Origin: Alitta virens
Lineage: Eukaryota; Annelida; Polychaeta; Phyllodocida; Nereididae
Length of the DNA: 64,000 bases
Reading direction: 5' to 3'
Assembly (NCBI GenBank): GCA_932294295.1
Contig: OW028573.1
Coordinates: forward strand, 52,050,329 to 52,114,328
This document shows, piece after piece, positions 33,741 through 45,700 of this stretch. Below the pieces are notes generated by a model. That model had not been told where the DNA came from, made no database searches, and saw only the letters and a list, made by a program, of their open reading frames with translations. Each line of letters begins with the position of its first letter. Within the stretch, counting starts at the first letter, position 1. Made by a program: the position numbers and the translations under genes.

Positions 33741-36700
33741 GGCTGTTCGTTTGCTTTCATCATCCTCATTACTCTTCGGATCTTCGCTCGTTTTGTTGAC
33801 ACTGTTGAGGTAGGACTGTCTCCGTCTTGCTATCAGCATCTCAGTCTTTGTCATTTGTTTAACTGGCGTCGTTTCTGTACTGTTAGGTTTGCTACCTTTC
33901 AAGTCATCATCTTGGTCATTCGTAGATGACACAGGTTTGTTTTGAGTCTGGTTGGGCACATAATTGAAAGGAGCAACAATAGCTGCATTGGGGGATGTCA
34001 CTGTGGGTCCCTTTGCACCAGGAGGGCTGATTCCTAATGACTTGTTTGGAAAGGCAGAGGGTGGGCTTGGTTTGTTCCCTCTCTTTTCACTTTGATCAGG
34101 ACTAGTTCTAACTAGGCCAGGGATCTGTGACTTGCCCGGTGTTCTGTCTCCATCTCTCCTCATCCAAACTCCCAGAGAGTTTGACGTCGAGTCACCATCG
34201 TCATTGGTCACAGCTTGGAGCACCTCATCTTCAGTCTCAATTGTGTAAGTGCGTCTCCACACATTTTTCTTGGCTGGACTGCCATTTGTTGTGTCAGTCT
34301 TTTCAGCAGCTTCAGCTTCAGCTTCAGCTTCATCTTCATTCACTGGTAGTTTGTCGTACGTTGAGCTTCGCTGCATTCCCTTTTCATCTTTTTTGTTGGG
34401 AGTTTTCGATGGTCGGCCATCTTCCTTTGCTCCTTTACTCGGCTGCGATGATGCAAGTGATCTTCGAAGGAACTTTGATTTGGTGCCGCTAGACTTGGCA
34501 GGAGTTTTATCCTTTTCCTTTTTCAATGGCGTCTTCTTGTCAGTGTTTGGCTTTGAGGGAGATGCTGTCTTTGTGTCACCTTTCCTCCACAAACTGGCGA
34601 TCTTGCTGGCAACTGGTACTGTTGCTCTACCTCCACTCTTTTCATTACTGCCTTTCTTGTTAGGGGTTGCACTTGTACCAGGTTTGTTTGATGATGCACT
34701 GTCCTTCTTCAAACTCTGGTTACTTGTGCTGTCAGCCTTTTTGAATGGCGGTTTGTTAGGAACTTTAAATGTACCAGTCTGTTTAGTTAATGATGTATTG
34801 CTCCCAGTTTTGGTCAAGTTAGATCCACTGGCAGTCTTAGTCACACTTTTTGTAGTCTTCGTCAGATTGCCTGTGCTGTTTGACTTGCCGGCAACAGACT
34901 TTCGTGATCCATTTTCCTTCAGATTTGCCACAGCTGGTGGAATGCTGCTTGGACCAGGTGCATCAGTCTTGCTATTTCTTGGTGATGTTTTGTCACCTGG
35001 GGCTTTCTCCTGGGTATCATTTGAGTACTTCAGTTCAGCTGAACTTCTGTTTGACCCTGGTGAATCTTCATTAATTTCACTGTTGTCATCACCCTCAATC
35101 TCTGGTGCATTTTGTGTGGGCGAGTCTTTCGTAAAAGTTCCCTGCTTGATTGGAGGCTTTGGTCTTTCAGTGTCATTGTTGTTCACTTTACCACTGTCTT
35201 TTGTCTTCCCTTTGGAAAGAGAAGATGTGACTCTGGACTGAGGTTTCTTTACATTATTAGAAACGAGGCTTGATGGTTCTTTGGTGCCTTTGTTGCGCAT
35301 CTTATCAGCTGGAGATTGGTTTCTTGGAGAGGCTGTCCCACTTCTTGCTGGAGAGGGTTTCCTTGCAGTTGACTTGACATTCTGGGTAGCGTTCTTCCCA
35401 GATGACATTGGAGCCACTACAGCAGATATTTTGGGGATAGGCTTCACTCCTGCTGTAGGTTTTCCCATGACAAGACCATTTGGTTTTGTCTGCTTCCCTG
35501 TTGTCTTGGCAGGAGTTACACTTGATTTTGTTGGTGGTGTGGCTTTGTTGGGAGTCTTTGGAGTGACCTTAGTGTTTCCAACTGGTGGTTTGGACTTCAC
35601 AGTGCCAGCTTTAGCTGGTGGTGTGACCTTCTTGGACTTAGCTGGCTCATTCTTTGTTGGTGTTCCTGTGCTTGTTGGTTTGGCAGCACTTAATCTGGAA
35701 GTCAAAGGTTTTCGTTTCCCTCTTACAGCCTTAGTCTCTTCTTCTTTTGCTTTCACCTCAAGGGATGACCTTTCTCCTGGCTTCAAGATCCGAGGCCGTG
35801 GGGCGGCAGAACTTGAAGTATTGCTATCTTCATTGGTCTTCTCTGACATTGCCTTGGAACTACAAGACAAGCTGACAGACACCTCTGAAGCTGTGTCTGT
35901 GTCATTGGAAACCAGGGAGATAGTTTCGTTTTCGATGAACAACTCACTGTTGACACTGCTCGAAAGTTGCGAAAGGTTAACACTGGACAGTTCACGAATG
36001 AGAAGTTCAGCATTTTCTTCCAGGGCCTTCTCTTCCTCTAGGGTTATTTCATGAGAGTTTGTGTCTGACCCTTCAGTCACATCTGAGTATCTCTTTGAAT
36101 CAGAGTCATCCACTGTTGTGTCATTGCTATCATCATGACCAACACCTTCATCAATAGACTTTTCTGCTTCATTGCTAACTCCGGCACTAGACAGTTTACT
36201 CCTGACAGTTACTTGGGGGTTTTCTTCCACTAAACCTAGGCTGGACATCATACTTGAACCGAGGGAGAATCCCATGTCTGGGAATGTTTCCTTTGTGATG
36301 TCATGAAACGAGCAGTCCAAGGGGACACAACCAAGCTGTTCCTCATTCTGCTGCACAACTTGGTTTTCCTTAGTTGCTTCAATTTCCTCCTTGGCTACAA
36401 TAGGGTAATCCGATTCCCAACTAGACCCACTCTCCATCTGGGCAGCCTCCGCGAATTCCTCAGCTATCTCGCTTGCTTCTCTAAATATTGCACTTGCAAT
36501 CATGTCACTGTCCGCCAACTCCATCTCAGCAAGTTTGTTGTCAAGATCTTGTACATATTTCTTGTTTTCCAATTCACTTTCACTAATATACAGTTTGTTG
36601 TCAAAGTCAAACACCAAGTCCTTGACTTGGCTGTCGTCCTTACCCTCAGAATTTTTGTCTTCTGATTCCATCATCAATGCTCCCAGCACCTTTTCTTGAT

Positions 36701-39700
36701 TACTTGCATCCTTCAGTAGTTTTGGTGAACCATCAAGCTCCTGAGAAGGAGACCTGTGGCGCCAAACCACGTTCTCAATCATCAACTGAGGGTGTTCTCT
36801 CATTTCTTCAGCTTTTGTTCTTTCTACTTCGTTCCCGTGCTGGGAGCATTGTACGTTTTTTGGACTCCCTTCACATGATGGCGAGGGTGTCTTCACTGTC
36901 TTCGGTTTTACAAACTTGTCTTTTGGTGTACTGCTACTGGTGGGACAGTTTCTAGGAATCTTGCTGACCTTCTTCTTGGCAGATTTGGTCTTTGGCATTG
37001 CTGCATTTATGCATTCTTCTAAAAGAGCTGCTTCTGATGGCTCAAATCCCAGGGATTCAACACTCAATGAACTGAGTGAGCTGTTTCTGGAGAAATTGGC
37101 AGGAGTGTCTTCCACATAGAAGGAGTCAGGGGGGATCTGGGCATCGAGCTGCTCTTGGAAAGTGGAGGTGTCTCTCGAGCAGGCCTGTTGGATATCTTCA
37201 TCACTTTTGATGTCACTGATATTGGCTGCAGACACTTCAGCATCAGGATCCGTACTGTTCAGTGAACTCAGGGACGAGTTTCTTGAGAAACAATGAGGTG
37301 TCCCTTCAACTGCAAACATCTGGAGCTGATCCAGCTCAGCTCGTGGTGGTGACATAGCTAATGGGCTCTGAGGCTGTGGCTTGCCAAATGCTAATGTTCT
37401 TTGGGCACGGCTTGCAGGTGATCTGTTCTTGCTACCAGGAGACGTCAGGCGGCCCAGTAGTCGCTGCTTTGGTGTTAGCAATGCCTTAGGAGAACCTTTG
37501 CTGTGAGGTGGGACCTTGGCACCTCGCAAACCTTGCTTCGCTGACTCTAACTCCGCATCTTCATCACAACTCAAGGAACTCAGAGAGTCATTTCGTGAGA
37601 ATGACAAGGGCGTGCCTTCCATGCCAAATGATTGTGGTGAATCCATGATCTCCACTGGTAAGCTTGTGTTTCCATCATAGTAGGCAGTGGGCAACTCATC
37701 AAACTGATCAGAGTCATCAATCTCAGAATCTAGGGAGTGATCTTGAGAAGCACCATCAGGATCTAGATGTGACAAATCACTCAGAGAAGTGGCTCTTGAG
37801 AAGTTGATCGGTGTCCCTTCTTCTGCATAAGTCTTGGTTGTGTCGCCCTGATGTTGTACAGAATGGCTGACAGCTCTTGCTGCTACAGAGTATGCATTTT
37901 TCTGTGGATTCATCACAGGATACCCTTGACTGGCAATTTGAGACTGCTGTCCTTTGCCTGATAAACCCTCTGCCATTCGATCAATTTGCACTTTTCCACC
38001 TCTGTTCTCCTGTTTGGAGGACTTGGCAACTTTCTTTGGCATGGCGGCAGCAATGGCTTCTGACAGGAGATCTTCACAGTCTTCATCATCATCTGCAATG
38101 GAGCTGATGTCAGACTTGTCGTCATCATCATGGGTCGGACTCTCGCCATCTCCAATTTCACCCAAGTTGATTAGTTCACCAGTGCTTGAATTGAAACTGA
38201 GGTTACTGAGAGCATCATCTCTTGAATAATTCAGTGGTGTGTCCTCAGTTCCATACTGCTTGATAGAATCGAGGGGGTCTTCCATAGCCATATTAATAAA
38301 GTCATTACTGACTTTAATGTAAGGTGACCTTGGAACATCAGCACTGCCTTGGCTCTGCGAGTTTTGTGATACACTCTTCTTTGCCTTGCGCTGAGAATTC
38401 TTAGGCATGGCCATACTTATGTACTCATTGAGCATATCTTCATCTCCATCTGACACTGAGTCATTGTCAGATTCTCCCACAGGATTAGCAGACTTCTCGA
38501 TCACCGTAAATTCCAGTTGTGAGGGTTCACCACTGCTCAGACCTTCTTCCTCGCCTTCTTCAGGACCAAGAGGTACACGTTCTAGCTCAGAATCTCGATT
38601 TATGTCAGGCTCATCTAAGTCTAGTCCACTTAAACTAGTCGCACAAGAGAAGTCTGGTGTTCCTTCATCTCCATACTGCTTTGGACTATCAGCAAACAAA
38701 GTCTTGGTGGGAATAGGCCTCACAATCTGAACATTACTCTCTTCTCCTGCACCAGAAATGTTGGTTGGTAGTGGAAGCTGTACAGGCTTCCTTATCTGGG
38801 TGATGTTTGTTGTTTGAGAGTCATTCAGTTTCGAATCAAATTTCACAGGAGATTTTCGGCTAGGACTTCCAGGCATACTGTCACTTGGTGAATCTGGCAG
38901 TTCACTTGGGGACACAACTTCACTGGCTCTGCGGCTGTAGTCACTAACCACTGAGCTGTGCACTGAATGGGCATCGAAACTGCTCAGGGATCCTAGGGAA
39001 CTGCATCTTGAAAACATCAGTGGTGTCTCTTGAACTTGGTTGTTTTCATCGAAGGTGACACTCTTGTGATGACCTGGAGTGCTGGTTCCACTTCCGATGG
39101 ACCCATTCGTTGCGTTGAGGGACCGATTGTGGGCATCAGCTCGCAAGGGAGTGCCACCAGGTTGTCTGTTGGTGGTCTCAAGGCTCTGATTTTCATCAAT
39201 ACTTTGAAGTGTGAGATCTCCACGGTTTTGATTGTTGTCTGGATGGTCATGAGCGTCGGTGCTATGTAGACTGCTCAGGCTGCTAACTCTTGAGAAACAC
39301 ACAGGTGTTCCCTCTGTACAATACTGCATTGGTTTCTCGCTGCCTGGACTGGCAGTGACATTGTCATTGTAGGAGTACAGAGAAGGCTGAGGTTCCGTAT
39401 CAACAACTCTTGAAACATTATTGTTCTGAATGTTAGCAGCAGATTCCGTGTGTTTGCCTCGGACCACAGTTGATGTGGTCTGATGCTCTGTACTTTTACT
39501 GCTGTGAGATTCTGTGAAGTGGCCAGGGTAAGATTTGTCTGATGTTGTTTTAGTTTGAGGGGTCTTTGGCTTGTCATCTTTCCCAATACCTGTGAGATCC
39601 TCCATTGAAGTCGCTGTGGACAGGTAAGGTGTCCCCTCCGTACAGAAAGTCCTTATTGTATCCTGGTTCATCTCATCCTGTTCTTGTTGGATAATGGTGT

Positions 39701-42700
39701 CATCAGTTTCTTGAGCTTCATCAGCACCAGATTCTTGGAACCTTGTGCTGTAGTTGATTGGCTGATCTGAGAAGTGGCCGTCATCAACTTGTTCAGCGAA
39801 ACGAATACTGTAGTTGGTGGGCTGATCCATGGCGTCATTGTCATGTTCACTGTACTCGCTGTACTGTGAATCGTCCTCATGAGTTGGGGACTGCAGGGAC
39901 TGTGCATTCTGTGCAGGTACCTGGGACTGTCCATTGTACATTAATCCCTGTATGAAATTGCCAACCTTTGGAGCAGGCATGAATCCTTGGTTCTGATTAG
40001 TTGGCTTGGCCTGGGTGGGACCATCAGCATATTTCAGACTATAGTTTATGGGATGTTCCTGTGACGCATCATCATCAAGGTGTAGATTCTCCATGCATTT
40101 GGTAATGTTCTGATATGATTGAGCATCATTTGGCGATTGCTGAGTCTGTTGAGGTGGCTGGGTTTGTTGTTGGCCTAACCGCTGACTAAGATGAGTATCG
40201 CCAGCAATCGAATGCCTGGGACTGAACTGTTGGCCATTCTTCATGTAGTTGTTCATTCGAGGTGGTATATTAGCAGCATCCCTCAGAGTGGGATTGGTTT
40301 GAGATCGACGCATGGTGGGTGGGGTATTTTCAGCAGAGTGGGTTTCTTTCATATAGTTTCCATCAATTCCAGCATGAATGGCCACCTCCTGCATGACCTG
40401 GACAATACGACTGTTGGGACCAGCCCGACGATCACCAATTCTTCTGTCAGAGTTCATGTTTTGTCTCTCAGCTAACAGACGATTGGTCTTGGCTAACACA
40501 TTATGAGTCCTTACTCTGTCGTGAGAGATATCTGAATGCACACTACCAACACTGTCTTGACTGCCAGAACGAGAAACAGGTCGAGAAGGAGATCTCATCT
40601 TTGCCTCCAGCATGAAGGCAGAGTCAGCACTGGGGTTACGAGCAAACTGATTTCGCACAAAAGACCTCCGGTGGTCAGGGTCACCAGACTGGTAAGAGTT
40701 GTGATCATTTCCGTACACAAAATTCTTGGAAGCATCGACATGGATGTGCTTTCGTTGTTCTGTGGGACTCCCTGAGGGACTCTCAACATTGTCACAAGTT
40801 TCTGCTAAAGTCTGGTCAAGCTCTGCTTCAAGTGCTCGCTGTTTGCGAACATGCAATGTTGGCATGTTGGACTGCTTGTGTTTATCCCCATCAAGAGTCA
40901 TCATACTGGGCTTGGCAGCTAATAAGTTCTTCAAGGCAGCAGCACTTCCCATTGAAATCATCTTGTGCTTCGAATGCACTAAGTTTCTCAGCATATTAAC
41001 TGCCCCAAGTTCCCACAAAGCTCTTTGATCTTCAGGACAACGAGCTGACAGATTCCACAGAGTTCCACAAGCATTGCTAACAATTGTCAAACTTGGGGAC
41101 CGCAAATGTTTCAGAAGAATCTGTAAGCATCCGTGCTCTCTCAAAACTTTTCGGTATTCCTCACGGATGGCAATATGACTGGATATGTTGCGAAGAATAC
41201 CTCCCCCATTTTCAATAATAGCAAGAGTCTTTGATGGGCTTTTGTAAGTGAGAGTACTGACAAGGAAGGCTAAGGCTTCATTGACTGCACAGATGTCAGC
41301 TTTATTCTCACTACAATGAGCAGATAAGTTCCAAAGGGCACTGAGGATGCTCTTGAGCGTAGACTCCTTGCTGACTTCCATGGCAGCTTTCATGAGAGCA
41401 ACGACTGCCCCCACTTCTCGTAGAGTCTTCTTGCTGGCAAGATCAGCTCTCCACGACAGGTTTCGTAACACGCTTGCAGCAACTTGTCTTAAGTCTTCAT
41501 TTGATGACTGTAACTGAGCGACCAAGGCTTTCATACAAGTCTTCATCGAACACAACAACGCCTTGTTCGTGCCATCACCGAATGTCAAGTTTGTCAAGGC
41601 CATACAGGCGTATCTTCTCATCGTAATGTTGTACTGCTCTGATGTATTTCCATTCACATCATGGTCCAGTTGTAGTAGCTCCGCAATAGCTTGCAGTCCA
41701 CCTGAAAAATGAAAAAGATTTAGAACCTTGACAAATGAAACGTGTATTTTTATGCCATTCAAACTACAGGATAGTATTTTCATGATCGTTCAGTATTTGA
41801 ACAAATCTTCGTACTTCTCATATAACACAAATTTGCCAGCACTGCCATTTATAGTGTAATCAATTTATTCAACATTTTTGAAAAAGCATTTCAAGAGTTT
41901 CCCAGGTTGCTTGCAATTAATGAGAGCTACATACCTAGAGTGCATATGGCATGCCGGTGTTCCTCATCAAATGACAATTTCATCAGAGCAGCGATAGCTG
42001 GGCCAGGATGATGATCAATGTCGGTACTTCCATGTCCTGTCAAGAAAATGACACACTTAAGAATTGTCAAACTGAGCATCTACAAAACCAATAACCTAAC
42101 TAAAGTCTAAAATGAAGTTAACACTAAAATTAATTATAAATTAAAAGATGCCCAAATATTCATTATCTTTTAGTGGTAATTTGTATTTCTATCTCTGTCT
42201 TACTACTTGACTTCCTCTTACTTAGTGCGATGTACTTTTTTTTCTTTTTACCTCAGTCACTTGGTATGCAAGGTCTGTTTTCAAATACATCACTCTTCAT
42301 TTTGCCTAATTAGACACAGATGCCTCAGAGAATTTACATGAACACTTGTCTGTATATCACTGTGTAAACACAGACGCAAGCATAAATATGCCTACCACTT
42401 GCGGGAAGTCAGCAAGATTGGTTCCAGCTCATACCATACACTCAGCCCTCTTTATTATGAAATGTTTCAGTTTTAGACCAAAGAGGCCTTCATACAAAAA
42501 GGCATTCCTTTAGGTTCCGGTTATTTAGAGCAAGTGACAAGTATATTGACTAGGAAATGAACACACATGTGGCCTATATTGCAGTGTCCTTGTTACGAGA
42601 CACCTTCATTTGGAGTTCTAGAGTAGTAGTTCAGTTAAGATAAGCAGTACATCACATCCACTCACTACTTCACACTGTTGATGTTCGCAAAATAAGATAC

Positions 42701-45700
42701 TTACCGCTTGATTTTTTGTTAGAATCCTGGTTCTCAGCATCTTCATCTTCATCTGGGGAGTCTCGGAGTTGGTCGCAGTGAGCTCTGATCTGTTCCAGCA
42801 GACGCAGCACCCTCGCTTCCCTCCGCCCTCGTTTGTCGTCCGGATGTGAATGGACGATGTTATGAAGAGCAGCAGCTGCCCTGGCCCTCGCCGTTTTACG
42901 ACCTCTCGTATTGCCAAGCACCGAGTCCTTGTCACTTCCATGTAGTAACTGAACCAGAAGTGGCAAGCAACCTGAAAGTGAAGTCAAATTTAGTTTTCTG
43001 ATCTCAAACTTAATGGAAATATTTTTATCTCATTGAGGTTTACATCTGATGTCTAGTGGTTTACATAGAAATGAAGATAACCCAATATTTCATTCATTGT
43101 ATAATATTATGTTTACATTGTTAGTTCATGCTAAGTGCAGGTATCTCAGAAAAAGGTCATTTCATAAACATGTATTTACCAGACTGCCTCATAGCAATGC
43201 AGCTGTCCTGGGAACTTGACATGGCGAGCAAGGTCCGACTCATGTCATCCTTGTCGTGGGTGCCAAGCATTGACAGCAGTGAGTAAACCATTTCGACCTG
43301 CAAATAAATAATATTTAGTTGCAATCGCAATGAATCAAGTACATTGTATATCACAAAGAAAAACATAGAAAACATTTTCAGTACTTGGCTGCTGTGGTAT
43401 CTTACCTTTGTACCAAGTTGTTGGTTACTAGTACGAGCAGCGTGATCTTGAGTGGATGAGGTGTGAGCCGAGTTGAAGCTCATCACACTGGCTGTGTCGG
43501 GGAATGGGGCCACTCCCGGTCCCATGTTCCCAATTCCGCTACCTGTGTGAACAAAACAACAATGTTATCCAGGCTGCTTCCATTTCTAGCTGTTCTGCAC
43601 TCTCACACTCAATCATGCTTTAAGAGTTAAAGTTCAGCAAGTGCTTAGTTGCCAGAAATTGCTAGATGCTGGCTGAGCAGACAGAACGCTGTTGCATAGT
43701 GGGTATCTGGGGAGCTGGTTTGCTCTAGTCTATGAGTCATGCCAGACTCTGTTCCAATATACTCTCTTGGTAATTACTAGATTTATGCTGCAGCTCAGCT
43801 ATCTCTATTCTGTGCAACTACAATCGATTTGGCTTAAAATGAATCCAATACGACTCAAATAGAACACAATGATCAGGATGTCCTTCGAATAATGTTGAAC
43901 AATACCACAAATGAGTGGCTGATGAGTCTGTAAGGAGCAATTCAATTATCAGTGTTCTGCCTAGTATCTATTTCCTAATCAGTATTGCAAACACATGTCA
44001 AAAGTTAATGTGATTGATTGCATAATGAAATCAGCAGGCAAACACTACTACAACAGTTGTAGACATAAATATGTGCTTTCAAAAAAATATTTACCACATA
44101 TTCAATATGATGGGCAAATTCATGGACATTTAGACTTTTTACTCAGTTGACTTCATGAAGAGTTACAATCATAACTCATGAAAGGCTAAAAAATGCATTC
44201 TTACCTTTATCAAAAGTGGGCCAGGCCCCATGGTAGAGGGTGGCCAGATTCTGATTGGCAGGCTGCTCCTCATTGCATTCCTCCTGCTGATACTCCAGAG
44301 TCTGTGTCCCGATGGTCACTACATGCGATCCGTTGCTGGCATCCACACATAATACTCCATCCCCATCTCCCAGCGGTCTGCTCAGCAGAGGCTGAAACAT
44401 ACATCAAGCATCTTTTTATACATAACTGCAAGAACAGAGCCGAGCCCAGGAGAAGCCAAGCATCAAAATGCCAGGCCTGTCAGGGCCATACAAATCATTC
44501 CTCAACATCATACACAGTCTTTGAGCAACAACCATCTCCACATAAATCACTGAAACTGAATAATTCTTCTTCTGACTCACCAAATGTTTTCCATATTATG
44601 GCTAACATCAACTAAAAGCTCACACATGCAGTACTTAAATGCTGCGTTTTAGTATAGTACACTCCAGGAAGTTCTAACGGTACACTTCGAGGCTACATTG
44701 AAACACAACTTCATCCTTATTACACATTGACATTGAATGAATAAGTAGGGTCACAAGTCTCATGACCTCAGAAGAAAGAAATTTCCACATCAGATATCAC
44801 AATATGACAACATCAAATCCACATGACCTCCAAACAAAGAACCACATGTTGCATTTTGGTGCCAGTTCCCGCTGGTATCCCCTAACTCAGACTGATACAG
44901 TTCCTTGAAAATACATATATTTGGTAGACTATAGACCTTGTCATACCTAGAACAATATACTAATCCACATTTCTTTAAAGCTTACCTAGGGACACTAAGG
45001 GACAGTTACCACTGTAATTTAGCATACTGGTTTACTAGCAGGGCCGGATTGGGCAGCCAGGAAGCTGGAAGTGTTCCCGGTGGGCTGCTGGGCTTTTAAA
45101 AAATAATGATAATAAAAAAAAAAACTGTTGTTTATTTCTTTTTTTTCTTGGGTTCCGGAGTGGGCCGCTCCTCATTCTCATTTCCAGGGCTGCTTTGGTG
45201 GACCCAATCCGGCCCTGTTTACTAGAATAGTACACCCAAGTAGGTCTTATAGTAGTAACTTAGCATTTATGTGGGCCCTTTCTCTTCTTTTTCTCAGTTC
45301 AATGTGCAGATTTAAGATGAAAACTAATGTGCAGATTTAAGATGAAAACTACAGTAACCACTACAGGTCCCTAAGTGCTATTCCTTCAGCACTTCACTTT
45401 CTCAATATTGCCTCATATTGCTGTTTCCTCTGTGCAAGGCTACTCAAAACAGCTCAAAAACTATCCTGCCTCTAAGAACCTCTGCAATGCATAATCTTTC
45501 CACAAATTGCAAACGCATGAAGCGCCAACCAAAAAAACTATCCTTTCTTACTCGAAATAGCTCTGCCCACCAAGTTTACGCAAATACTGTTGATATGCTG
45601 CAGAGAAGTCAGATTTCAAACATCTTGAATCCTGCTGTTTATTTTCATATTGTGTTCAGCCTGGCAAAGGAGTCTAAACACGTGTGTATACATTTAAAGA

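Noticed and set aside
34249..35241. 330-codon plus-strand open frame (and 257 codons at 35281-36054)
   Set aside because: Both lie exactly antisense to the APC giant exon. Their composition follows from the Lys/Pro/Ser/Thr-rich APC codons read backwards, and no independent features appear.
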